64,000 bases of DNA, from contig NZ_LDWR01000013.1 of NCBI RefSeq assembly GCF_001039005.1, positions 1 to 64,000 of the forward strand, in the 5' to 3' direction. Positions 38,016 to 45,718 of the stretch are shown piece after piece. Numbering within the stretch: position 1 is the stretch's first letter; the number at the start of each line of letters is the position of its first letter. The notes under the pieces were generated by a model that made no database searches, was not told the origin of the DNA, and was given only the letters and a program-made list of their open reading frames with translations. Source of the stretch: Burkholderia cepacia (GTDB taxonomy: Bacteria > Pseudomonadota > Gammaproteobacteria > Burkholderiales > Burkholderiaceae). A program made the position numbers and the translations under genes.

Positions 38016-39054
38016 TCGCCTGCACCGCCTCGCGCGGGTTGCGGCTGCGTGGAGCGTCGGTGCCGCGGCATTGGCCGCGGGGTTCGCGCACGCGGCCGAC
38101 ACCGGCGCGAGCGCGGCGGGCTCCGCGCCGGCCACTTCGCCGCCCGCGGCCACGCCGTCGACCTCCGCCGCGCCCGTCCCGCCATCCGCCGCCGAAGCCG
38201 CGCAGCCGACCGGCGGCGCCGTGCAGGCGAAGGCTTATACGCAGACGCCGCAGCAGATCCGCTACGGCAACGCGATCGCCTTCCGCACGCTGATCCCGTC
38301 GCCGCTGCTCGAGCAGCTCACCGCGAACGAATACGCGCAGATCGTGCAGGCGGCCGCCGACAGCGACCGGCTGCTGCCCGCGAACCAGCCGCGCGTGAAG
38401 CGCCTGCGCGCGATCGTCGCGAAGCTCGCGCCGTATTCGGTGAAATGGAACGATCGCGTGAAGAACTGGACGTGGGACGTCAACGTGATCCGCTCGCGCG
38501 ACATCCGCCTGACCTGCCTGCCGGGCGGCAAGGTGCTCGTGTACGGCGGCATGCTCGACCGCGTCCGCCTGAACGACGACGAGCTCGGCGTGCTGCTCGC
38601 GCACGGCATCGCGCACGCGCTGCGCGAACACGCGCGCAGCAACTTCAGCGCGACCTCGCAGACGTCGCTGCGCGCGGCCGCGCTGCCGCCGCTGTTCGGC
38701 GTCGGCGATCCGCTGCCGCAGGCACTGAACCTCGGCGAGCGCCTGCAGGCGCTCCATTACGACCCGACCGACGAGACCGAAGCCGACGTGATCGGCGGCG
38801 ACATCGCCGCACGCGCGGGCTTCGATCCGCGCGCGGCGATCACGCTGTGGGACAAGCTGGCGGTCGCGACGCGCGCGAACAAGGCGACGGGCTTCATCTA
38901 CACGCACCCGTACAGCACCGCCCGGCGTCAGGATCTGCTGAATCGCCTGCCCGACCTGATGCCGCTGTACGCGAAAGCTACGGCCAAGCGCGTCGACACG
39001 CTGCCCGACTACGCGGGCATCAGCGCGCAGCGGCGCAAGGTCGTGCGGCGCTGA
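38005..39054 (+). CDS. M48-family (LoiP/BepA-like) protein with altered active site
   Basis: A 349-residue envelope protein with an N-terminal signal peptide (AALAAGFAHA then ADTG) and an Ala/Pro-rich linker. The peptidase part contains LLAHGIAHALREHARS, where M48 enzymes read HEIAH; Glu201 is Gly here (codon GGC at 38605-38607). The third metal ligand is retained (DETEADVIGGDIAARAG, Glu259). Metal binding may survive without catalysis, so this may be a pseudo-peptidase with a chaperone-like role. It starts with GTG overlapping ampG, so the pair is probably co-transcribed. Confidence 0.85.
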   Translation: MRSNRLHRLARVAAAWSVGAAALAAGFAHAADTGASAAGSAPATSPPAATPSTSAAPVPPSAAEAAQPTGGAVQAKAYTQTPQQIRYGNAIAFRTLIPSPLLEQLTANEYAQIVQAAADSDRLLPANQPRVKRLRAIVAKLAPYSVKWNDRVKNWTWDVNVIRSRDIRLTCLPGGKVLVYGGMLDRVRLNDDELGVLLAHGIAHALREHARSNFSATSQTSLRAAALPPLFGVGDPLPQALNLGERLQALHYDPTDETEADVIGGDIAARAGFDPRAAITLWDKLAVATRANKATGFIYTHPYSTARRQDLLNRLPDLMPLYAKATAKRVDTLPDYAGISAQRRKVVRR

Positions 39055-39057
39055 GCG

Positions 39058-40002
39058 CTAGGCATCCACGTCCGCCGCGGCCGGCCGGACGCCGATTTCA
39101 CGCATCCAGCGCACCTCGTCACCCGGGCTGCGGCCGAACAGCCGCTTGAACTCGCGGCTGAACTGCGACGCGCTCGCATAACCGACGCGCGCGGCCGCCG
39201 TGCCGGCGCCGACCCCGTCCTGCACCATCATCAACCGCGCCTGATGCAGCCGCGCGGCCTTCACATACTGCATCGGCGACGTCGCCGTTACGTGCTTGAA
39301 CTGCGCGTGGAACACCGCGAGGCTCATCCCGGCCTCGCGCGCGAGCGTCTCGACGTCGAGATCGGCCGTCAGCTCCGCATGGATGCGCCGCAGCGCCTTC
39401 GCGATGCGGCCGAAGTGATGCTGCTGGACGAGCGCCGCGCGGATCGCGTCGCCCTGTGCGCCGGTCAGCACGCGATACGCGATCTCGCGCATGATCGCCG
39501 GCCCCAGCACGCGCGTGTCGTGCGGCGACGCGAGCGCCTCGAGCAGCCGCACCACCGCGTCGGCCAGCGGCGCATCGAGCGGCGTCGAATAGACGCCGAG
39601 CGGTTCGCTGACGGCCGCGCCGAGCGTCTCGTCGAGCAGGATCGCGAGCTCGGCGATCACAGCGAGATCGACACGGATCGAGATCGCGAGAAACGGCTCG
39701 TCCATGCTCGCGAAGGTCTCGCATTCGAACGGCAGCGGTACCGACAGCACGAGATACTGCTGCGCGTCGTAGACGAACGAGCGGTCGCCGAGATAACCGA
39801 GCTTGCGCCCCTGGCACACGACGATAATGCTCGGTTCGTACAGCACGGGCATGCGCGGCGCGGGACGGTTCACGCGGATGAAGCGCACGCCGTCGAGCGC
39901 CGCGAGCGTGTCGCCCTCGTTCGGCGCGAGGCGCGTGTGCAGCTCGATCATGCGGCGCTGCACGCGGTCGCCCGCGTCGGCAAAAAGGGGCTGGAAGCTC
40001 AT
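39058..40002 (-). CDS. AraC-family transcriptional regulator
   Basis: A 314-residue regulator with an N-terminal AraC_N-type sensor domain (VNRPAPRMPVLYEPSIIVVCQG, YDAQQYLVLSVPLPFE) and a C-terminal pair of helix-turn-helices (DLDVETLAREAGMSLAVFHA.FKHVTATSPMQYVKAARL and GYASASQFSREFKRLFG). The group commonly regulates an adjacent oxidoreductase, which is exactly the divergent zinc alcohol dehydrogenase at 40.2 kb. ATG 40002 (MSFQPLFADAG) is chosen; the upstream in-frame residues lie in the shared promoter region. Confidence 0.91.
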   Translation of the reverse strand: MSFQPLFADAGDRVQRRMIELHTRLAPNEGDTLAALDGVRFIRVNRPAPRMPVLYEPSIIVVCQGRKLGYLGDRSFVYDAQQYLVLSVPLPFECETFASMDEPFLAISIRVDLAVIAELAILLDETLGAAVSEPLGVYSTPLDAPLADAVVRLLEALASPHDTRVLGPAIMREIAYRVLTGAQGDAIRAALVQQHHFGRIAKALRRIHAELTADLDVETLAREAGMSLAVFHAQFKHVTATSPMQYVKAARLHQARLMMVQDGVGAGTAAARVGYASASQFSREFKRLFGRSPGDEVRWMREIGVRPAAADVDA

Positions 40003-40231
40003 CTGCGTGGTCCTGTCCGGCAAGAGAATCTGGCTCGCAATGTAGCACCATGATGGTGTTTTGACGGCTGTTCGCGTGCAATTCGAGAGAAATAGGCAAA
40101 TCTTCGAGACCTTCGTGTATTTCGCCGCGGCGCCGCGCTCCTTACGATGACGTCCTGCCTCGCCGCATCGCCACATGATGCGACGGCAGTCTGATTCGCC
40201 GGATGTCTTTCCCGGACAAGGAGCCCCCTGC
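40003..40231. promoter_or_regulatory. Divergent promoter region between araC-type regulator and alcohol dehydrogenase
   Basis: About 230 bases of shared upstream sequence, locally AT-richer around 40040-40130. It should hold the promoters of both genes and the regulator's binding sites. I cannot point to definite half-sites. Confidence 0.4.
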
Positions 40232-41284
40232 ATGAGCACCACCTACGCTTACGCGGCAACCGATTCGCAGTCGCCGCTCGCCCCGTTCGAATTCCAGCGT
40301 CGCGCGCTGCGCGACCTCGACGTCCAGATCGACGTCCTCTATTGCGGCGTCTGCCACTCGGACCTGCACCAGGCCCGCAACGAATGGCGCAACACGATCT
40401 ATCCGGTCGTGCCGGGCCATGAAATCGTCGGCCGCGTGACCGCGACCGGCCCGCAGGTATCGCGCTTCAAGGTCGGCGAGCTGGTCGGCGTCGGCTGCCT
40501 CGTCGATTCGTGCCGCACCTGCCCGAGCTGCGCCGACGGCCTCGAGCAGTATTGCGAAAACGGCTTCGTCGGCACCTACAACGGCCAGGATCGCGTGACG
40601 GGCGACGTCACGTACGGCGGCTACTCGACGCAGCTGGTCGTCGACGAGGCATTCGTGCTGCGCGTGCCCGAGACGCTCGACCCGGCCGGCGCCGCGCCGC
40701 TGCTGTGCGCGGGGATCACGACCTACTCACCGCTGCGGCAGTGGAACGTCGGCCCCGGCAAGAAGGTCGGCATCGTCGGTCTCGGCGGCCTCGGCCACAT
40801 GGGTGTGAAGCTGGCGCGTGCGATGGGCGCGCACGTCGTGCTGTTCACGACGTCGCCGTCGAAGATCGAGGACGGCAAGCGCGTCGGCGCGCACGAGGTC
40901 GTGATCTCGAAGGACGAAACGCAGATGAACGCGCACCTGAACAGCTTCGACTTCATCCTGAACACGGTCGCCGCGCAGCACGACCTGAATCCGTTCCTGA
41001 ACCTGCTGAAGCGCGACGGCACGATGACGCTCGTCGGCGCGCCGGAGCACGACCATCCGTCGCCGCAGGTGTTCAACCTGATCTTCAAGCGCCGCCGCCT
41101 CGCGGGCTCGCTGATCGGCGGCATCGCGGAGACGCAGGAAATGCTCGACTTCTGCGCGGAGCACGGAATCACGTCGGACATCGAAACGATTCCGATGCAG
41201 CAGATCAACGCGGCCTACGAGCGGATGCTGAAGAGCGACGTGAAGTACCGGTTCGTGGTGGACATGGCTTCGATCAAGCAGTAA
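40232..41284 (+). CDS. Zinc-dependent NAD(P) alcohol dehydrogenase, YahK/cinnamyl type
   Basis: A 350-residue medium-chain dehydrogenase. Catalytic zinc ligands are in LYCGVCHSDLHQ (Cys), PGHEIVGRV (His-Glu) and the structural zinc cluster in SCRTCPSCADGLEQYC; the cofactor fold is VGIVGLGGLGHMGVKLARAMG. The length and segments match the cinnamyl alcohol dehydrogenase/YahK subgroup, which reduces a range of aldehydes with NADPH. An AAGGAG ribosome site precedes the ATG. Likely controlled by the divergent AraC regulator. Confidence 0.94.
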   Translation: MSTTYAYAATDSQSPLAPFEFQRRALRDLDVQIDVLYCGVCHSDLHQARNEWRNTIYPVVPGHEIVGRVTATGPQVSRFKVGELVGVGCLVDSCRTCPSCADGLEQYCENGFVGTYNGQDRVTGDVTYGGYSTQLVVDEAFVLRVPETLDPAGAAPLLCAGITTYSPLRQWNVGPGKKVGIVGLGGLGHMGVKLARAMGAHVVLFTTSPSKIEDGKRVGAHEVVISKDETQMNAHLNSFDFILNTVAAQHDLNPFLNLLKRDGTMTLVGAPEHDHPSPQVFNLIFKRRRLAGSLIGGIAETQEMLDFCAEHGITSDIETIPMQQINAAYERMLKSDVKYRFVVDMASIKQ

Positions 41285-41372
41285 GCCTGAAGGCGAGCTC
41301 GCGCGGCGACGTGCGGGCTCGCCAGTTGTGCCGGACCGACATCACGGGCGCGGCACACCATCGACACATACG

Positions 41373-42095
41373 TCAATCGCTGTCCCGTAGCGAGAATCGA
41401 AACGGATTCTCCGGCGTATCGAATCCGAGCCGGAGCGCGTCGCGAGTTTGAGCAAAGCGCCGCCCGTCGAACGTGTAGTACTCGACCCGCAATCCGGTCC
41501 GCGCCGCCCTCGCGTCGTCGAACAGATAGCCATTCTTCGGGAATGCCAGTTTTCCGTCGCGCGTCACCACAACGGCCCGGCACGACGAAAGCAGTCCGGG
41601 CAGTTGCAGGAACGCCGGCCTGCGCGCCAACGGATCCATCAGCAGGAAGATTTGCTGGTATCGGCTGGCCGCCTCGCCCGACGCACTGCCGTTTCCCTCC
41701 ACGCAGATCAGCGGACGATGGGCGGCGGTTCGCCCGGCGACGTACACGTTGGCCGAGTCCGGAAAGATGTCGGACGCGCGCTCGCCTGGGAATGCCGTTG
41801 CACGCGCAAACCGATAAGTCCGGCCGTTGATTGCGATGCGGTCCTGCCAGAGCTCGATATCGAGCGCCGTTTGCTCCAGCTTGCCATGCAGCACCGCGAA
41901 ATTGCCCGGCTTGTCCGAATACGCATGAAGCACATGCGCATCCGGCTCGTTCGGGTCGGTCTCTCGGCCAATCGGCCCGTGGAATACCGCGCCCGGCCGT
42001 GCTGCGTAGAATGCCTCGTAGCTGTCGTACGACTCGGCCGCGGCACCGCTCGGCAAGACGGCCAAGACTGCTACCAGTATCGCCATGACTTTCAT
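41373..42095 (-). CDS. Secreted hypothetical protein, candidate immunity partner of the adjacent hydrolase
   Basis: I do not recognise a family. The 240-residue product has a clear signal peptide (MKVMAILVAVLAVLPSGAAA then ESYDSY) and a soluble, mostly beta periplasmic part with two cysteines (LICVEGNG, SSCRAV) that could form a disulfide. ATG overlaps the stop of the upstream SleB-like gene by four bases, so it is translationally coupled to it. Periplasmic location plus coupling fit an immunity protein against a cell-wall-cleaving effector; that role is inference. Base composition is lower in G+C than its neighbours. Confidence 0.6.
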   Translation of the reverse strand: MKVMAILVAVLAVLPSGAAAESYDSYEAFYAARPGAVFHGPIGRETDPNEPDAHVLHAYSDKPGNFAVLHGKLEQTALDIELWQDRIAINGRTYRFARATAFPGERASDIFPDSANVYVAGRTAAHRPLICVEGNGSASGEAASRYQQIFLLMDPLARRPAFLQLPGLLSSCRAVVVTRDGKLAFPKNGYLFDDARAARTGLRVEYYTFDGRRFAQTRDALRLGFDTPENPFRFSLRDSD

Positions 42096-42706
42096 CGGTG
42101 TGCTTTCGCTCCCGTCGCCTCCAGAAAATCGCGATTGTATTTCCAAAAAATTGTACTTCCATGGGCGGCTGTTGAAACCCAAACCGAGTCGTAGCGGCCT
42201 CGTTCCGCGCCGTTGACCGTTTTCCCAGTCTTCTTGTTCACCACTCTCCATCGCGTGACGAACGACCCCGGGTTCTCCTCTACCTCGAAAATGTTGTGCG
42301 AAGGCGCCCCCCACTTAAATGTGTCTTTGACTTTCGGGTGTGATGCGTACGCAGTCATGAAGTCACGACCGTCCCACCAAAACGCGCCATTTGACGGGTC
42401 CGGACCTTCATTTTCCAGCGCTTTGCGCGCCCACTCGACAGCCAACCTCATTCCCGAGTCGGCATCAAGTTTGTCGTCCGAGGTAGACATCAGCTTGTTG
42501 AACCGCTGATTGGTGCCATTCCAGGCATAGGCGTAGTTCGGGTCCACTGCACGCAACTGGGATACGCTCTTCCCGCCCCATGCCCGACACCTATTGGCAA
42601 CAGCAAAGGCGATTCCTCCGATTTCGTCCGAATCATTTGCGACGGATGCCTCACCGTATGCGATCGCAGCAAGCAACCGCAGATCGTCGTTGATCACGTC
42701 ACTCAT
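42092..42706 (-). CDS. SleB-like cell-wall hydrolase, probable T6SS effector
   Basis: A 204-residue protein resembling the SleB/Hydrolase_2 lytic family. It has LLAAIAYGEAS with the candidate catalytic Glu19, GGIAFAVANRCR, and the family-typical DPSNGAFWWDGRDF near 103-116 after the helix SGMRLAVEWARKAL. No signal peptide is present, as expected for a toxin loaded onto a T6SS spike. ATG overlaps the PAAR gene stop (ATGA), with AGGGGG upstream; its own stop overlaps the downstream secreted gene. The C-terminal 60 residues (SHNIFEVEENPGSFVTRW onward) have no family I know. Confidence 0.68.
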   Translation of the reverse strand: MSDVINDDLRLLAAIAYGEASVANDSDEIGGIAFAVANRCRAWGGKSVSQLRAVDPNYAYAWNGTNQRFNKLMSTSDDKLDADSGMRLAVEWARKALENEGPDPSNGAFWWDGRDFMTAYASHPKVKDTFKWGAPSHNIFEVEENPGSFVTRWRVVNKKTGKTVNGAERGRYDSVWVSTAAHGSTIFWKYNRDFLEATGAKAHR

Positions 42707-43272
42707 CGCGCGCCCCCTGTCCGCCATGCTACGAAGGAGAGATTGGGGTGCATTTTCACCGAGAACGAGCGCGTTGTACCGTGTACAAGAGGCACGTCAT
42801 CAACGAGCGTGTATCCGTTGCTCAGCACCTTGCAGTTCATTCCTTCGACAGGCTTTCCGGTGATTGCGTCGACAATCTCGAAAAATTGCTCGACATCGTC
42901 CTCGGAGGTGTCCGACATCTGTTCTGCACTCGAAGGCGCCGCATGCGCAACAGGCGGTACACCATCGTTCCGTGTCTCCAGAAATATTCCTGGATTGCGA
43001 CCGACCAGGACCCGATTCCTTTTGCATGGACAGAGTACGAGGTCGCCTTCAACGACCACATCCCGTCCTTTTTCCGACATCCCTTTGCCGGTTCCGAATA
43101 TTTTGAATGTCCCCTCGCAGTTGCCGCACGTCGCTTCGTCGCCGCTCAGCGCTACGTGCTTTCGATCGTCATAAATCGTCGACGAGTAAGCGAACACGAT
43201 TCCACGTGTCGTTGTTGGATCGCCATGCCGAATCGCAGCCTTACGCACGGTCGCCCCCAGCGCGAACGGCAT
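42703..43272 (-). CDS. PAAR-domain protein with C-terminal extension
   Basis: A 189-residue protein with a metal-binding PAAR-type spike tip: IRHGDPTTTRGIV, then SGDEATCGNCEGTFKIFG (Cys49, Cys52) and EGDLVLCPCKRNRVLVG (Cys81, Cys83), the usual GD...C.C...GD..CP pattern. Residues about 126-189 form a short extension (FFEIVDAITGKPVEGMNC..) resembling an adaptor beta domain. Such proteins cap VgrG in type VI secretion and carry effectors. The gene overlaps the preceding PAAR-like gene by 32 bases and the hydrolase by four. No vgrG is in this window. Confidence 0.72.
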   Translation of the reverse strand: MPFALGATVRKAAIRHGDPTTTRGIVFAYSSTIYDDRKHVALSGDEATCGNCEGTFKIFGTGKGMSEKGRDVVVEGDLVLCPCKRNRVLVGRNPGIFLETRNDGVPPVAHAAPSSAEQMSDTSEDDVEQFFEIVDAITGKPVEGMNCKVLSNGYTLVDDVPLVHGTTRSFSVKMHPNLSFVAWRTGGAR

Positions 43273-43621
43273 CAGACAGAATCAGCGAATACGCCGGATC
43301 AAACAGCCCAGGAATCTCCTCACCATCGCGAACAGTAATGCCGAATGCATCCTGTGTGGCGATCACGATACGATCGCCGTTACTCAATTGTGATCCGACA
43401 AGTGCAACCGGCCTGTTACCCCACATGGCAGCAAAGCCAGCCCCATCAACGATAGTGGCCTCTGTACCATCCTCGTATCCAACGATATCGCCAACGACTG
43501 CGAGCCCCAGATCGTCGATCGTCGCATCGGTAGATACGCGCGAAACCTGGCCACCACGCTCGGTTCGAGCGCCGATAGTTGCGAAAAGATGCGTCGTTTC
43601 GTTGATCGCTTGTTTCGACAT
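43241..43621 (-). CDS. PAAR-like protein lacking Cys/His metal ligands
   Basis: A 126-residue protein with a PAAR-like beta layout (ATIGARTERGGQVSR, GLAVVGDIVGYEDGTEATI, NRPVALVGSQLSNGDRIVIA). Where canonical PAAR proteins have CP.HG and Cys-Gly metal-binding segments, this one has VGYEDGTE and SQLSNGDR; the whole protein has no Cys and one His near the N-terminus. It may be a metal-free spike-tip variant. It leads the operon; AGGAGA lies 8 bases before the ATG. Composition is AT-richer than flanking genes. Confidence 0.6.
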   Translation of the reverse strand: MSKQAINETTHLFATIGARTERGGQVSRVSTDATIDDLGLAVVGDIVGYEDGTEATIVDGAGFAAMWGNRPVALVGSQLSNGDRIVIATQDAFGITVRDGEEIPGLFDPAYSLILSDAVRAGGDRA

Positions 43622-43862
43622 GCAGAGTTCTCCTGTCTGAATGGACCATCACGGCCTACAAGCGGCCGTGACGAGTAATTCGCGCCTTCGGAAAACACGC
43701 GAATATCCGTCGAGTAGTCTCCACAAAACGTGGGATCGTGAATATGGGATGAGTTCGAAAATGCAAGCGCGACCAGAACGGATCAGGGCGCCGCGGAATC
43801 GGCATTCGCCAAACGCTGGGGGAAATAGCCGCCGGGCGGCCTGCGTGATCGCTACAACAAAC

Positions 43863-43895
43863 GAAACGGGCCGCATGTTCGACATGCGGCCCGTT
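43863..43895. terminator. Strong intrinsic hairpin at the 3' end of xthA
   Basis: A perfect 15-bp stem AAACGGGCCGCATGT, loop TCG, complement ending CGGCCCGTTT. The minus strand continues GTTTCGTTTG after the stem. It terminates xthA and also lies upstream of the PAAR cassette, separating the two units. The rest of the 43622-43947 gap shows nothing else clear. Confidence 0.85.
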
Positions 43896-43947
43896 TTGCA
43901 TCCGGCGATCCGGCGGCGCTACCGCGCCCGATGCTCAGCCCCGGACA

Positions 43948-44721
43948 TCACTTCTTGTAGTCGTAGTCGATCGTCAGCGGCGCATGATCGCTGAACTTGA
44001 TGTCCTTGAAGATCGACGTGCTTTTCGCGGTGCCGGCCACGCCCGGCGTCGCGATCTGGTAGTCGATCCGCCACCCGACGTTCTTCGCGTACGCCTGGCC
44101 GCGGTTGCTCCACCACGTGTACTGCTCGGCGCGCGGGTCGAGCGTGCGGAACACATCGACATAACCGACGTCGTCGAACAGCTTCGTGAGCCACTCGCGC
44201 TCCTCGGGCAGGCAGCCCGAGTTCTTCTGGTTGCTCTTCCAGTTCTTGATGTCGATTTCCTTGTGGACGATGTTCACGTCGCCGCACAGGATCACCTCGC
44301 GCTTCTTCTTGAGCTGCGCGAGGTGCGGCATGAATTCGTCCATGAAGCGGTACTTCGCCTGCTGGCGCTCTTCGCCGCTCGACCCGGACGGCACGTACAC
44401 CGACACGACCGACAGCTTGCCGTAGCGTGCCTCGACGTAGCGCCCCTCGGAATCGAATTCACTGCTGCCGAAGCCGATGATCACGTCATCGGGCTCGTGG
44501 CGGCTGTACACGCCCGCGCCGCTGTAGCCTTTCTTCTCGGCGTGGTGGAAATAGCTCTTGTAGCCGTGCGGCTCGACGAATTCGGCCGGCAGGTCGTCGG
44601 CCGATACCTTGATTTCCTGCACGCACACGCAATCGGCCTTCTGCTCGCCGAGCCAGTCGAAGAAGCCCTTCTTCGCGGCGGAGCGGATGCCGTTCAGGTT
44701 GGCGGTAATCACTCGCATCAT
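43948..44721 (-). CDS. xth: Exodeoxyribonuclease III (XthA family)
   Basis: A 257-residue AP endonuclease/3'-5' exonuclease of base excision repair. It has RVITANLNGIRSAAKKGF, the catalytic Glu in VQEIKV, CGDVNIVHKEIDIKN (Asp, Asn), the WRIDYQIATPG and the C-terminal FSDHAPLTIDY with the catalytic His. Start is MMRV at 44721; the second Met at 44718 is equally possible. It sits 40 bases after ppk2 on the same strand and may be co-transcribed. Confidence 0.94.
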   Translation of the reverse strand: MMRVITANLNGIRSAAKKGFFDWLGEQKADCVCVQEIKVSADDLPAEFVEPHGYKSYFHHAEKKGYSGAGVYSRHEPDDVIIGFGSSEFDSEGRYVEARYGKLSVVSVYVPSGSSGEERQQAKYRFMDEFMPHLAQLKKKREVILCGDVNIVHKEIDIKNWKSNQKNSGCLPEEREWLTKLFDDVGYVDVFRTLDPRAEQYTWWSNRGQAYAKNVGWRIDYQIATPGVAGTAKSTSIFKDIKFSDHAPLTIDYDYKK

Positions 44722-44760
44722 GTCGGTTCCGTTCAGTTCGATGTTTTACAGGGTGGCAGC

Positions 44761-45600
44761 TTAACGGATCTTCACGCCTTCGAGCTCCGGCTTCGGCGGC
44801 GGGAATTCCAGCTTCATGTCGGTCATCGTGCGCAGCAGCAGCTCGGCGATCATCACGTTGCGGTGCGTCTTCGAATCCGCCGGGATCACGTACCACGGCG
44901 CATGCTCGGCCGACGTCGCGGCGAGCGCGTCGCGGTACGCGGACTGGTACGCGTCCCAGTGCTTGCGCGCGTCGAGATCGGAAATGTCGAACTTCCAGTG
45001 CTTGGCCGGATCGTCGATGCGCGCCTGCAGCCGCGCGCGCTGCTCGTCCTTCGAGATATGCAGGAAACACTTGATGATCGTCGTGCCGTTTTCGACCAGC
45101 ATCGTCTCGAAATCGCGGATCTGCCGGTAGCGGCGCTCGCATTCCTTGCTGTCGATCGCGTCGAGCACGCGTGGCACGAGCACGTCTTCGTAGTGACTGC
45201 GATTGAAGATCGCGAGCTCGCCCGCGGCCGGCACCTGTGCATGCACGCGCCACAGGAAGTCGTGCGCGGCCTCGATCGGCGTCGGCGCCTTGAACGGCAC
45301 GACGCGCAGGCCGAGCGGATCGACCTCGCGGAACACCGCGCGCACGGTGCCGTCCTTGCCGCTGGTATCCATCCCCTGCAGCACGAGCAGCACGCGCTTC
45401 TTCTGCTGCGTGTGCAAGCGCTCCTGCTGCACGTCGAGCTCGGTCGACACGACCGACAGCCGTTCGCGGTCGGTGTCCTTCGAACCGGTCGAAAACGGCT
45501 TCGCGGCCGGGTCGAACGCATCGAGCTTGAATGCGGCGGCTTCCTTCTCGCGCGTGCTGTAAGGCACGCGGAAATCGTCGAGCGACGGTTGTTTCGCCAT
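44761..45600 (-). CDS. ppk2: Polyphosphate kinase 2 (PPK2) family protein
   Basis: A 279-residue P-loop kinase that uses polyphosphate to phosphorylate nucleotides. Visible: VLLVLQGMDTSGKDGTVRAV (Walker A), VPFKAPTPIEAAHDFLWRVH, Walker-B region AIFNRSHYEDVLVPRV and the lid/arm KHWKFDISDLDARKHW. The single-domain length fits class III/II PPK2. ATG 45600 (MAKQPSLDDFRVPYS) is used. Whether it phosphorylates NMPs or NDPs is not decidable. Confidence 0.92.
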   Translation of the reverse strand: MAKQPSLDDFRVPYSTREKEAAAFKLDAFDPAAKPFSTGSKDTDRERLSVVSTELDVQQERLHTQQKKRVLLVLQGMDTSGKDGTVRAVFREVDPLGLRVVPFKAPTPIEAAHDFLWRVHAQVPAAGELAIFNRSHYEDVLVPRVLDAIDSKECERRYRQIRDFETMLVENGTTIIKCFLHISKDEQRARLQARIDDPAKHWKFDISDLDARKHWDAYQSAYRDALAATSAEHAPWYVIPADSKTHRNVMIAELLLRTMTDMKLEFPPPKPELEGVKIR

Positions 45601-45718
45601 TCGTTCCTCCGTTGGACGGTGTGGTGCATACGATAGCGCACCCGCAAACGCAACGGGCCGCCCCGAACAGGTTCGGCGGCGGCCCGTCGTCAAGCGCGAT
45701 TCTGGCGCGCGATCATCT

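Noticed and set aside
42748..43338. A 196-codon plus-strand frame across the PAAR genes
   Set aside because: Antisense to two overlapping genes with recognisable PAAR motifs; no ribosome site, unlike the minus-strand genes.
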